Source of the DNA: Ophiura sarsii
Lineage: Eukaryota; Echinodermata; Ophiuroidea; Amphilepidida; Ophiuridae
Assembly: GCA_035610835.1 (NCBI GenBank)
Contig: CM069448.1
Location: 7,503,607-7,567,606 of the forward strand
Direction of reading: 5' to 3'
DNA length: 64,000 nt
A program made the position numbers and the translations under genes. Shown in pieces: positions 47,246 to 58,802 of this stretch. Each line of letters starts with the position of its first letter. Positions within the stretch are counted from its first letter, which is position 1. The notes below the pieces were generated by a model. That model was not told where the DNA came from. It ran no database searches and saw nothing but the letters and a program-made list of their open reading frames with translations.

Positions 47246-47690
47246 TAATTCTGTATTATGTCTGTTGGTTTGTTAGGTAGTATAATGTAAGGAGGATTAT
47301 AAAGTGTGTATAAATAATACTTGTAATAGCTGTATATCTTTAACTAATTCTGTATTATGTCTGTTGGTTTATTAGATAGTATAATGCAAGGAGGATTATA
47401 AAGTGTGTATGAATAATACTTGTAATAGCTGTATATCTATACAATTCTGTATTATGTCTGTTGGTCTGTTAGGTAGTAAAATGTAAGGAGGATTATAAAG
47501 TGTGTATGAATAATACTTTTAATAGCTGTATATCTATACAATTCTGTATTATGTCTGTTGGTCTGTTAGGTAGTAAAATGTAAGGAGGATTATAAAGTGT
47601 GTATGAATAATACTTTTAATAGCTGTATATCTATTCAATTCTGTATGTGTCTGTTGGTTTTTAGGTAGTATAATGTAAGGAGGATGTATA
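47246..47690 (+). repeat. ~98-bp tandem array, right part (5 units)
   Basis: Units near 47264, 47362, 47460, 47558 and 47650 continue the array broken at 41754. The array ends at TATACAGGGTG (47688). Confidence 0.9.
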
Positions 47691-48490
47691 CAGGGTGTCT
47701 CAAAATAGATTGCAACGCTCCATTAGGTGATCGTAACTTCCTAATAAGAAGTTAGAATAGAACAATTGAAATGACAAATCAGTTGGCTATAATTTGAAGA
47801 AAACTACGTTTGATCCGGTTGAGTAATTACAAAGAAATGAGCGATTACGTACAAGTAGTCACAGAACACTTCCATCCAAGTTTGTGAATTTGTGAAGTAT
47901 ACAGATTTTCATTTGTGCAGGGGTGGTCACTTACTCATTCTCTTTTCAAATACCCAGCACAGTTGAATACTTTTCTTCATATTCATACTTTTAAGTATTC
48001 AATTACTCATTAAAATGAGTAATTGAACAATTACGTATTATGTATGTTGATTTGTTAGGTAGTATAATATAATATAAATATATTTTCAATGCGTAGTGGA
48101 GCTCTTCATTTGCATAAGAATGCACAGGAGTTGCAGTGAAAGCCGTTCAACACGGACATATTTACTGACTGGGTTTCGACAGCACTCAGTACGGTAGGTT
48201 TTGTTTAATATCTAAACAAGGTTAGGACATTGGTGCATCCTGTCCTGCCGTCGAAGCTCGTGTGATTCCCAAGATATTTGTGTATATGATGCTTCTTTTG
48301 CAGAATGGGGAGTCTCGTGGTATTGAAAATGATTTATAACATGATTGAGACTCATCGAATTAGAGTATAAGTTGGATTATGAAATATGTATGAATAATAC
48401 TATTAATAGCATTATATCCATACAATTCTGTATTATGTCTATTTGTTAGGTAGTATAATGTAAGGTGGATTATAAAGTATGCATGGATAA
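47691..48490. other. CAGGGTGTCTC end, then two stray array units
   Basis: CAGGGTGTCTCAAAATAGAT at 47691, preceded by TA, looks like one end of a TA-flanked element; the matching end was not found. Partial array units recur at about 48030-48070 and 48365-48490. No coding sequence was recognised between them. Confidence 0.5.
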
Positions 48491-49486
48491 TTTTCATTAG
48501 CTTCAAATTATATTGGTTGTAATTATGATAAGGATAATTGTTGAATTTCTGTTCATTTGCAAATGATAATTGTTTCAATTTCACCTTGATATGCTATGTA
48601 TCAATTTATCAAATCCTACTTGAAAATGAGACTAGTGACTTGAGATATTATATGGGCATTGAACATTATATTTATATCAGTTAATTTGGAACTCATTAAA
48701 GGCCTAAATTGAATTGGAACTAGCATTTAACACTACAGATTATACATCCATATCAGTTGTGATATATATCAGTGGATATATCAGATATCCAGTTCATTAT
48801 TCACTAATGGGTTAACCAATATCTTTCTAGATTTTCGAGATGGTCAATAGCAGTGCATTCGCAGAAATAATTGATGTGAAGAAATGATGATTAATAATAG
48901 GTGGAGCTCTCAAAGTGTATAGTTCAATAAATGTGTATGTGTTGTTTTAAGAGATATTAGAGAAATTAATGCATCTGTGCTGATGTTGATGTGTGAATAA
49001 TGGCATGACCCAGAAGGGGTTTGAGCATATCAACATTTGCGAAGTTGCACTGATTTTTGTCACTTCTTAAGAAACAAAACATACCCAGATTAATTCTTTA
49101 TACTTATTCAATTTATATCTTTTAATTATTATGTATCTCTGTAACATCAGTGGTTAAAGAACTTTTGTTGTTGGATGTCAAAATAAATAAAGGGCACTTA
49201 AAAATACAAACATATGCATAAATGCCTACATTTTTACTTGAATACAACAAGGTTGTAAGTTAATTATTATTACAATGCACTTACAATTTTCTTACACTTA
49301 ACAAACAAATTATTCTAATCACGACGCATACAAGTAAGTGGATCATGTGGGCAATCGATGAGTAAATTATTTCTTCTTAACACCAAACAGCAGCTTTTTT
49401 GATTTAAAATCATTGTTTTTTTCCACCCTGACTCATCATAAGTTCAGTTGACACAGCTCCAGTCTAGTTTCCTGGTGGTCCCTATT
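48491..49486. other. No gene seen
   Basis: AT-rich DNA without recognisable elements. Confidence 0.45.
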
Positions 49487-49494
49487 CCTGGATA

Positions 49495-49614
49495 CAGTGG
49501 CGTAGCTAGGATTTTTTTGCAGGGGGGGGCAAGATTTCTAAAATTTTCGTAAAAGGTTGCCCCCAAAAAAATTCTAGTCACTTACCTCGTGAATTTAACG
49601 TAAGTGGGGGGGGG

Positions 49615-49645
<31 letters not shown>

Positions 49646-49905
49646 CTCAAAAAATTTCGCACAGTCCAAAAAATATCGCACAGTCCAAAAATATCGCACA
49701 GTAAATGTACTACATTTACAATTTTGCCTTCTATTTGCCTAATAACCTCGGTCTTTTGTCTCAATTTTTTCCTATTTCCTTTTTTTCTCACCCCTTTTTT
49801 TATTTTTAGAGGGGTGGGGGGGCGGGGGCTCAAATTGGATTTTTTCGTCAGGGGGGCATTTTCCCCCCTGCCCCCCCCCCCCCCCCCCCCTGAGCTACGC
49901 CACTG
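49495..49905. mobile_element. hAT-like MITE with 8-bp target duplication
   Basis: CAGTGGCGTAGCTAGGATTT at the left, GAGCTACGCCACTG at the right. A perfect duplication CCTGGATA lies at 49487-49494 and 49906-49913. The 411-bp interior contains a 40-nt G-rich tract (49606-49645, one A), a triplicated AAAATATCGCACAGT-like unit and a 20-nt C tract (49871-49890). Same family style as 27846-28266. Confidence 0.92.
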
Positions 49906-50098
49906 CCTGGATAGTCAGCACTGTCTTTCATTTGTGTGTGTTGTTAAGAAGAATCAATATTTTAATCATAGAAATTGTCATAAGATTTCAAATGTGGGCG
50001 TAATATTGTAAACAATTTTTGGTCAAAAACAATGTAGAACGTTTTAGTAACTTTCAGTTTGAGCTCAGTTTAATAATCACAATTGTCTAAAATTGCAT

Positions 50099-50420
50099 GA
50101 GTTACCTCCAGATATAGTGCTAGTCTTTTAATGATCCATGCATTTATTTCAAGTGGAAACGCCACTGTGTGTACCCACATGATCAAAGACATATATCTCA
50201 GCAAGTGAATGAGTAAATGTACGTATCTTTGGAATCAAGTCCTCATCTCATACCCAAACCGAGTGAGTTACCTCCAGCTGGTGCTGGTCTTTTTAATATT
50301 CCATGCATTTATCGCAGCTATTAAGCATACTAAATTATGATTGTAAATGCCACCGTGTGTACCCATATGATCAAAGATAAAACTCAGCTTTTGTAAATAA
50401 ATGCTGTGTGAACCACTAAA
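50099..50420 (+). repeat. Two-unit direct duplication (~165 bp)
   Basis: GAGTTACCTCCAG, CCATGCATTTAT and GTGTGTACCCA(C/T)ATGATCAAAGA recur in order at about 50099 and 50265. Confidence 0.7.
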
Positions 50421-50554
50421 ATCTCCGACATCACTGCACAGAGCGTAAACAATGAATAACAAATTGTGTGTTGCAGATTTTAATGTATCAATGCTGATTG
50501 GTTTAGAAAGCATAAATTTCCTTTTTAGGTTTGAAAATTCATAGAGAGAAGTCA

Positions 50555-51017
50555 TTGTACATGTGCTTATGAGAAAGTAATTGACATTACACTCTCACAA
50601 TGTACTAATGAGAAAGTAATTTACAATATCCTTTCTCAATGTACTTATGAGACAATAATTGACAATACCCTCTCACAATGTAATTATGAGAAAATAATTG
50701 ACAATACCCTCACAATGTATGAGAAAGTAATTGACAATATCCTCTCACAATGTACTAAAATGAGAAATTAATTGACAATATCCTCTCACAATGTACTATA
50801 AATGAGAAATTAGTTGACAATATCCTCTCACAATGTACTTTTGAGAAAGTCATTGACAATATCCTCCCACAATGTACTTATGGAGAAAGTAATTGACAAT
50901 ACCCTGTCACAATGTACATATGAGAAAGTAATTGACATATCCTCTCTCAATGTATGTATGAGAAAGTAATTGACAATATCCTCTCACAATGTACTTATGA
51001 GAAAGTAATTGACAATA
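50555..51017 (+). repeat. Minisatellite, ~39-bp unit, about 12 copies
   Basis: Unit of the form GAGAAAGTAATTGACAATAT, CCTCTCACAATGTACTTAT, with indels between copies. No spacer diversity, so it is not a CRISPR-like array. Confidence 0.9.
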
Positions 51018-51680
51018 CAATATGGGAAATTTACCCTTTTTCTGGCCATGGATATCCTCTCTCAAACTATAAACAGATATACAAAAGGAAAGACTTCAAA
51101 AAGTCCCCACTCATTGGAGAGGTCATGATCTTATAATGACATAAATTAATATAGATTTAGAGGAATTTAATTATTCACACGTTGATACTCAGTTTCTACT
51201 ACTTACAGTAAATTGTACACAGATTTCTGAAAAACAATGGTGCAGTTTCAAAAGTCAGGGAGTCCAGCTGAAGCTAACAACTGTTTCCAAAATTCTATTT
51301 AAAGAATTGATTATAAGACACCCCCTGCAAGGTTATGACTCCTTCAATGAGTATGGACTTCACATTTTTGTGGTTTTAGTAAGAAGAAATGCAAAAAAAC
51401 ATCTCAAAAAGGCCATAACACTGGTGTATTGAACAAGATGGGTCTTGATTTAGAAAAGTGATATTGAAGACTAGCCATACAAGCATTAATCACAGTACAG
51501 CAAAGACATGGGCAAACTCTGATGACCTGAAAGATACCAGATCGAGATAAAACTAACAAAAAAGGGGATTGGGCTGCGATAATTATTCACCAAGATGAAT
51601 TCTGGTCCAGAAGAATGATACAAAGCGCCAGTACTAGCGTTAAACAGCGTTACAGAGTATCTTGAACAACTTTGAGGAGA
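51018..51680. other. Old repeat sequence shared with 54.2 and 61.4 kb
   Basis: CATACAAGCATTAATCACAGTAC, given here by position (51477-51500), and ACTCTGATGAC, AGATCGAG and GCTGCGATAATT (51512-51585) recur at about 54275-54375 and 61440-61550. This stretch is therefore part of a dispersed or duplicated unit. No gene identified. Confidence 0.55.
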
Positions 51681-51759
51681 CTGTCAACCAGGCAACAACA
51701 GCGCCCTCGTGTGAGCCGATGGCTTCTGAAGGGATCTAGAGGGCAGTGTCAACAGAGGT
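51681..51759 (+). repeat. Conserved ~75-bp core repeat, copy 1
   Basis: CAACAGCGCCCTCGTGTGAG, then TTCTGA, then GATCTAGAGGGCAGTG and TCAACAGAGGT. Six copies in the window (also 53296, 54509, 59704, 60408, 61682). They are better conserved than most flanking DNA. Confidence 0.85.
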
Positions 51760-51798
51760 TTCCTATCTTTTGTCGGTTTCCTATCTATCCTCCGCTTA

Positions 51799-53233
51799 GG
51801 GGGGGTACCACGCCATTTTGCGATATTTTGCGAAAACGGTCGTGGTTATCACGTAATACGTCCAGTTGAAAAAATAATTTACACTGTTTTAACGAAATGC
51901 ACTATGGGATTGTGTTACCAGCCTAAATCAAAGAGGTCGCAAACTTACAGTATTAGCCTAGCTATAACACGCTAAATGTGACATCTCTGAATGTATAAAC
52001 AAAGTGTGCAAAGGAGAAATTGTTGGGCACACTGGTAAAATGATTTTACAGCAAGTTTTGCTATCATTATCAAACTGAACTCAATTTAAATCACTCATTT
52101 ATCGAGCAATAATATAATTGTTTACGCATTTGATTGTTTAGATACAAAGTTAAATAAATCAAGAGTTAAAGGTAGATGTTCCGATTTTCAACTTGAAGTT
52201 TCTATTCTACATGAAAGGTCATCCTTAAAAAAGTTGTGTTCCAAAGTTTGAATTGCATAGCTCTAATGGTTCTTATTTTAGACGCACAAGATGCTGTGAA
52301 CTGTACCCATTGAGTAGTACACAAACTATATCAGTGGTTACCACCATTCGCGGTAATTCGACGTTATTTCATCGATTTCTCCGTAATTATACGATTTAGG
52401 CCGTCAAATTTCAGTATGAGCTTTCATATGATATGAAAATCTCCGTATGTTTGAAATAATTCTGTGTTACGAAAATGTGATCGGGTCATCTACCTTTAAA
52501 TGATAGATAAATAAATAAAAAGAAAACTATAAACGCATGGGCGGTCTTTATAATTTATAAAAATTGACATAACAATGATGTTACATTAATCCACCATCAA
52601 GTTTAAAAGATAGAAAAATAAAAGGATAACAAGCAATTTACGCGAATTGAACCCGTTATTGCCAACGTATGCACGCCACAGAGACCGATGAGTATAATTG
52701 TGATAGTTTTATTATTTAGCCATATCCATTTATTTATAACGAACGGATTTTTTATTGTTCCATTTTGCCAAATTTGTGTGTTTCTCTCGTGTTTGTAACG
52801 TTGATATTTTCGAACATTTATACGGTACACAATCAGTGTGCGACTGAATCATGAAGCTAAGCTTAGCTTCATGTCGTGACGTGACCTGTTGCATTACTCA
52901 TGTTACGATCTGTTATACACAGCGAACATGCACCAGGGTCATGGGTTAATGCACTGTGTAATTCTACATTCCCGGCAAACACTCTGTTCAAAGGCACAAA
53001 AAGTGGACTTGTTTTAAGCATTTTATTGCAATTCTGAGGTGTGTGGATCGTGTTTCTTTATCAAATTGGTTAGAAATCCATCCATTTTAGAACATCTGAA
53101 ATTTAAAGTGGACCAGACACCTGGGAAAGTATGATGCCAAGGGAATATATTTTGCACGTAAATCCAATACAAAAGTTCAGAAAATTGACCAAAATATGAC
53201 GTTGCTTCGGTACAAAATGGCGCGGTTCCCACC

Positions 53234-53277
<44 letters not shown>
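51799..53277. mobile_element. G-ended TIR element with 12-bp flanking duplication
   Basis: The left end is G7 followed by TACCACGCCATTTTGCG. The right end inward is a 43-nt homopolymer, then TGGTGGGAACCGCGCCATTT. The direct repeat ATCCTCCGCTTA flanks it at 51787-51798 and 53278-53289. A duplication this long suggests a Mutator-like element (usually 8-11 bp); the homopolymer ends make one or two bases ambiguous. The 1479-bp interior is AT-rich with no transposase. Confidence 0.75.
53235..53277. repeat. Poly-C homopolymer (43 nt)
   Basis: The longest C run in the window. It forms the extreme right end of the 51799-53277 element; the left end has only seven G, so the run expanded after insertion or is an assembly extension. 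Confidence 0.9.
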
Positions 53278-53295
53278 ATCCTCCGCTTATCTATG

Positions 53296-53370
53296 CAACC
53301 AGGCAACAACAGCGCTCTCGTGTGATCTGATGGCTTCTGAGGAGATCTAGAGGGCAGTGTCAACAGAGGT
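53296..53370 (+). repeat. Core repeat, copy 2
   Basis: CAACAGCGCTCTCGTGTGAT, then GATCTAGAGGGCAGTG. It is followed by GTGAGTTTA as in copy 5, with which it shares the downstream duplicated block. Confidence 0.8.
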
Positions 53371-53730
53371 GAGTTTAGTTTATCAATATCTCATTGCTAT
53401 AGTTCAATCAGTTCCAAATTTGCGAGAAATTTTCAGTTTTTATCTATCCGCGTGCATAAAGAATCCAAGCGTATAAGCGCGATTTTGGCATACGCAAGCG
53501 TCACGCAAGCGTCACGCAAGCAAGATATACCAACTGGGTGTGGGGAAACAATGAATACCAACCTAAACAAGGGAGAATAACATGATACAACAGGGAAAAT
53601 ACAAGGGCAAGCAATATGAATTGCTGTGCACTGAAACAATAGCACACGGAAATGCACTGGGACAAGCAATACAAATTGCTGTGACAAATTGCTGTGCAAT
53701 AAAACATCACAAATATAACGTAACAATAAG

Positions 53731-53767
53731 GACGAACGTTTCAAGTGGATATACCACCCTTCATCAG
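53731..53767 (-). ncRNA. Hammerhead-ribozyme-like core (candidate)
   Basis: The minus strand reads CTGATGA, then a possible stem II (GGGTGG, loop TATAT, CCACTT), then GAAAC. Next is a three-pair stem III with a two-base loop (ACG-TT-CGT) and C at the cleavage position. This is the order of a hammerhead with a minimal stem III, as described in Penelope-like elements and retrozymes. I cannot form stem I next to the core. The second block copy (about 60937-60966) has lost CTGATGA. Candidate or relic only. Confidence 0.4.
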
Positions 53768-54508
53768 GGAAAAAATATAAAAACAAAAGTGGTACGAACT
53801 ATAATGAATATACCGGTAGTGATAATACACAAACTTACCACTATGATTATTATTAATTATCAGTGGTAACTTGGATGTCTGGTAAGCAACATCAATTACT
53901 GACATTGTGCTATTATCATAGGGTTGTATTGCGTTATTCTCCCTTGTTATTCATTGTTTCCCCAAACCCAGTTGGCATATCTTGCTTTTATTCTTTACAT
54001 TTTACATTTTCGAGATATCCTCTTGTATCAGTTCTTTGATCCTTGGTGTTTTGTTCCTGGTTCCATTGGGTTCATCTTATTATATTTTATATTTTTCTTT
54101 GCTATATGTATTAAAACTATATATCGCTAACCAGTGACCACTCTCCAGCATCATCAAGACAACCTTTTGATAGACGTGCGCAAACCTCGTTGAAGTCAAG
54201 TCCAAGACAAAATTCTAGTCCATGGATTCTGAATCCAAGTGATTTATAAAGTGCGTATGAATAGCCTAGCCATGCAATCATTAACCCCAGTACAACAAAA
54301 ACATGGGCAGACTCTGATGACTTGAAAGATTCTAGATCGAGTTAAAAACAACAAAAAGGGGAGGGCTGCGATAATTCACCATGGTGCATTTTAGTCCTGA
54401 AGAATGATGCTGATCGTCAGTACCTCAGTACTAACATTAAAGTGAGTATTTTCATCAGAGTAACCGGCGCCAGATTCTCCCTTCCAAATTTGTACACCCC
54501 CTTTTCAG

Positions 54509-54590
54509 CTGACGGTCAACCAGGTAACAACAGCGCCCTCGTGTGAGCTGACTACTTCTGGGGGATCTAGAGGGCAGCATCAACAGAGGT
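54509..54590 (+). repeat. Core repeat, copy 3
   Basis: GTCAACCAGGTAACAACAGC, GCCCTCGTGTGAGCTGA, GATCTAGAGGGCAGCATCAA. Followed by a G-rich run, as in copies 4 and 6. Confidence 0.8.
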
Positions 54591-56450
54591 TGGGGGAGGG
54601 GTGTGCATGTTCACCCCCACACTAATTGAAATATGCCTAACATTAAAAGTAATGGGAGATGTATCCACAATCCATTCAATGGGGAAAAATTGTGTGTCAA
54701 ATGTAACTCCAAGATGATCTAATAAATCACGTGTTATATTGCATGCTGTGATGCACTAATAATGTAATCTACCTTTTTGCAGTGATATTATGAAGGTCGG
54801 TCAATATGTAATGAACGTGATCTCGGTATGGGATGCAAGAAGTGGTTCTATTGAAGGGTAGTCTGATCAATACAAAGTATGAACCTTTGTCTTTCAAACA
54901 ATACACTTTTGGATCATTAGATACTTTTGGTTATGTAAGGCCAAATTAAATTAATTGTTTGTCTCAAAGCTTCCGCGCGCGTTAGTTTATTGATGCGCAT
55001 TAGAAAAACAAAAATCTGAAGAAAAAAACTTCTTCTTTTTTCTTTTTCTTTTTCCTTTTTTTTTTAAAAGCCTAAAAAAAAATCCCAACATTTCACCGAT
55101 TTTTCAGATTTTCATTGATCACATCATCTTAAATACAAAAGTTCACTTTTACAAGGATTTCAATATTTTATATTTAAAAAAAAAAACCTTGAAAATACCC
55201 CGCATTCCGCATTAGTTTTACAACAGGAGAGGAGCTTTGAGACAAACAAACATAAACACACAATAGGTTTTAACCACTGACTGAAATATGTCGTTGGCTG
55301 GACATGTAATAGGTTGAAATGTGGGTTGATTGATACATTTGCCAATATCTTACCAATGCCAGCATAGAAACATAACACTTGGTACATGGTTAGAACACCT
55401 AACAATCTTTGTATATACAGATAAGAAGGGACCATCTCAAATATATATATTGAACAAGATCCGCAACAATAAACTCTGGAAAATAACAAAAGATAAAGAA
55501 CAATGGGGATTATAATTGAGTAAATGGTTGTGGGATTTGTAAATCAATAATAGTGGGGATTTCAAAAGGAGTTGAATTATGTGACGATTACTTTAACAAT
55601 ATACATCTAGTAGCTCTAAAGATCAGTAATAAGAGAAGTGGTGGCAGCCATCTTTGATTGATAAATCCGTGTATATATTCAATTTAGTTATACACATGGA
55701 AGGCACACTAAGCTTCTATCCGGTAACTTTTATGTTTTTAGCTGTTTTTGGTGCAGTTCAAAATGATTTGCTGTCTGTGCATGCACATAATTATTTGTAT
55801 GGGTTCGATATGAATAAGTTCGGATAATTAATTAACTATCCTATCAAATCATCTAAAATTATTCATTTCTTTGACTTTTCTAGATGTTTTGATTTTTCAC
55901 AACATTGGTGATTCACTGAATGGGCATTTTACTATGAAAGTGGGCTATTTGAAATAATGATATTTGCATACTTTTATTTACGTGCTTCTCCTTACTTTCC
56001 CCTTTTATACTACATTAATTCAAATTAAACAGGGATAAAGTTATTGTCGTAGATATCATGATTATGCAAAGATATCAGGATTTACCTGCTTCTGGCATTA
56101 TGTCACGCAATCTTCTTACCACATGTTTCATTCAATTCAAATTTCCCACCAAATAACAGATTTGGCAGTGTCCAAAGTGTACTTACTTTAAGCCAATGCT
56201 ATGATGTCAAAGTTCTTACTTAGAAACCCAAAGTGAATTATTTGGAAGACAGAGGTTCATACTTTATAATGATTACCCTATCTGTCAATAGAATTACTCA
56301 TGCTTCTCATAACAAGATCCCTTTCATTACATATTGACCAACCGTCGTAGAGCAAGTTTCAGTGATCAATTTATGATTATGTTCTTTTTATTTAATCATT
56401 TCTATTGTTTTAAAAACAGCATTGACAAGTATACAGATAAAGCCAGACAG

Positions 56451-57030
56451 TATAAAGTGCTTAACAAAAGAAAGTCATACACTTTGTTTAGGTCCTTTAA
56501 AGTACTTTCCGATTATATTTTGACCAAACAGACTAAATACACGTTTGGATGAATCTTTCCGGCACAATTTGATACCAAAGTTGCTACCTAACAACAAAGA
56601 TAAACCATGATTAGTACCATTTAAAGAAAATTAGTCACTTTTCAAAAGTCACATTTTCAACGCATGCAAGCCGCGAGAAAATGCTGTGCGTGGCACTTGA
56701 ATGGCCGGTAATGAAATGAATATTGATCACACAGTGCAACTGCATTGGGTCCTGCCTGAGCGAGCGGGCTATTTGATTATGAACAGGTAACATGTGGTAT
56801 TTTCTTCCCGCGTAGTGTATTGAAAATGTGACTTTTGAAAAGTGACTAATTTTCTTCAAATGGTGCTAATCATGGTTTATCTTTGTTGTTAGGTGACAAC
56901 TTTGGTATCAAATTGTGCCGGAAAGATTCATCCAAATGTCTATCTGGTCTGTTTGGTAAAGAAATAATCGGAAGTTACTCTAAAGGACCTAAACAAAGTG
57001 TATGACTTTCTTTTGTTGAGCACTTTAGTA
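56451..57030. mobile_element. Palindromic TIR element (580 bp)
   Basis: AAAGTGCTTAACAAAAGAAA at the left and AAAGTGCTCAACAAAAGAAA inward from the right, TA outside each. The arms extend about 215 bp through GATGAATCTTTCCGGCACAA and CACTTTTCAAAAGTCACATT, leaving a 150-bp centre. The facing 72- and 66-codon frames are mirror images from the arms. Confidence 0.85.
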
Positions 57031-57199
57031 TGACAGTGCATAAGAATTGTGTGCATGATAGTATAAGACGATATTGTATGATGTAAATCGTTTACAGCAG
57101 ATAGACAGTCATTGTCCCTGATGCCATGACAGAAAGCCATATGGTACAGAAAGTCAGCAACCTTGGTGCCACAGCAGAGTAGTAACTGGAAGGCTATCA

Positions 57200-57935
57200 G
57201 CAGAGGAGCTGATGCAGAGGAGCCGGGGTGTTATATTATTGCAGTGATGTTTTATTATGTTGTCACTGACTTTAATATAACCCCATGGCTCTCATGCATA
57301 ATCATCAACTTCATATGCTGAGAGATTCCAGCTGACCAACAGAGGGAGCTGCTGCAGAGGGGCCAGGGGGTAACATTATTGCAGTGATGTTATGCTGTCA
57401 CTGGCTTTAATGTAATCCCATGACCCTCATGTATAATCATCAACTTCAGATGTTTAGGGATTCCAGGCGACCAACATAGGGAGGGGCCAGGGGGTTACAT
57501 TATTGCAGTGATTTTATATTATGTTGTCACTGATTTTATTGTGATCCCATGGCCCTCATGCATAATCATCAACTTCAGATGTTGATGGATTCCAGGCGAC
57601 CAACTGATATGAGGAGCTGTAGGCTAGCTGCAGAGGGGCCAGGGTGTTACATTATTGCAGTGATTTTATATGTTGTCACTAACTTTAATATAACCCCATG
57701 GCCCTCATGCATAATCAACCACTTTAGATGGTGAGGGATTCCAACATAGGGAGCTACTGCGGAGGGGCCAGGGTGTTACATTATTGCAGTGATGTTTTAT
57801 TATGTTGTCACTAACTTAAATATAACCCCATGGCCCTCATGCATAATCAACCACTTTAGATGGTGAGGGATTCCAACATAGGCGAGCTGCTGCAGAGGGG
57901 CCAGGGGGTAATATTACTGGAGTGATGTTATATAA
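57200..57935 (+). repeat. Satellite-like tandem array, ~127-150 bp unit, six copies
   Basis: TTATTGCAGTGATKTTATAT, GTTGTCACT, CCCATGGCCCTCATGCATAA and GAGGGGCCAGGG recur with period about 127-150 bp from 57236 to 57913. Confidence 0.85.
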
Positions 57936-58461
57936 TGCTGTCACTGGCTTTAATGCAACCCTATAGCCTTGATGCACAAACATCAAATTCAAATGACATG
58001 ATGCAACGATAGGATAGGCCCTATTTGGTATGGAGATCTGATCAGTTTTACAGAGCTGAACAAAGTTTGCTGATATCATAATCTATTACAGCCTTTATAT
58101 TCAGGTAAGCTCATTTGCACCAATATAGGACTGAATTCTCTACACAATGTTATTGAACATCATCAAATTTGTCTAGTGACCAACAGAGGGTTTCAGAATG
58201 ATATTAAGCGTTTTCATACTAACCCGATGATCAATTTTTGGACAATCGATACTTGATTTGTAGACTCATAATAACAATCACTAATGACAATCAATCACCA
58301 AAAAGGACCCTCTCTGTGTGATGACCGATTAAATGTTTTGCATTTTGTAAATGACTGAAATTTGATGATTTATCATCCACAGATGAATTGTCGATTTAGT
58401 GTGAAAATGCTTATTAGACTCATGGTGGGGAAGAAAGTAACTGAGGCTTAAACCCTTCTCC
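57936..58461. other. Possible small inverted-repeat element; no gene
   Basis: ATTAAGCGTTTTCATACTAA (58203) faces a complement-like TTAGTGTGAAAATGCTTATT (58397), giving a candidate ~210-bp MITE. The remainder is unremarkable. Confidence 0.4.
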
Positions 58462-58465
58462 TATA

Positions 58466-58798
58466 GATGAGGTGACATTTGTTGACATTTAGGACGCCCT
58501 CTGTTGGTTTGAGACAAAACACACCGGGCAAGAGTTCCTATAGTTTACATAGGCCAGATCAGGTTCTCTAACTAGATTGTGGTGTCACAGCAAATTGTTA
58601 TCAAAACTGTCTTTAAACTTGCTTAGGAATGCTATAAGCTATCGCATTTCACACAAAAAACTAAAACTAAATGAGTTTTACAATTCATTAGAAAGAAATT
58701 TCATGTTGTCTGCATTAACTTTACTGTATATTCTGCCTGGAGGGAAACAACAGAGGGTGTCCCATTTGTAAATACATGACATCATAGGTCACCTCATC
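58466..58798. mobile_element. TA-flanked MITE (333 bp)
   Basis: GATGAGGTGACATTTGTTGA at the left, GATGAGGTGACCTATGATGT inward from the right, TA outside each (58464-58465, 58799-58800). The arms continue to CGCCCTCTGTTGGTTT / AAACAACAGAGGGTG. Non-coding. Confidence 0.8.
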
Positions 58799-58802
58799 TA
58801 TA

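Larger units (their letters stand above)
53296..56395 (+). repeat. Segmental duplication, copy 1 (~3.1 kb)
   Basis: Matches 60408-63822 in the same orientation and order, with small indels. Landmarks: AGTTCAATCAGTTCCAAATT (53402), AACTTGGATGTC (53869), TCCTGGTTCCATTGG (54055), ATGCAAGA-GTGATTCT-like block (54833), TTTTGGTGCAGTTCAAAATG (55745) and TTGGAAGACAGAGGTTCAT (56239). A shortened third copy is at 59535-60040. Contains core repeats 2 and 3. No genes. Confidence 0.8.

Noticed and set aside
49582..50011. 135-codon frame across 49604-50011
   Set aside because: Runs through the homopolymers of the hAT-like MITE and out past its target duplication.
50555..51017. CRISPR-like array
   Set aside because: Units are contiguous minisatellite copies without unique spacers, in a eukaryotic context.
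51517..51545. Second hammerhead core (CTGATGACCTGAAAG; also 54313 and 61482)
   Set aside because: Only two or three bases separate CTGATGA from GAAA, so no stem II can form.
51230..51660. Tc1-like transposase remnant
   Set aside because: A weak resemblance in one frame (LTTVSKIL, RRNAKKHLKKA) without the DDE motif or a continuous alignment; not enough to call.
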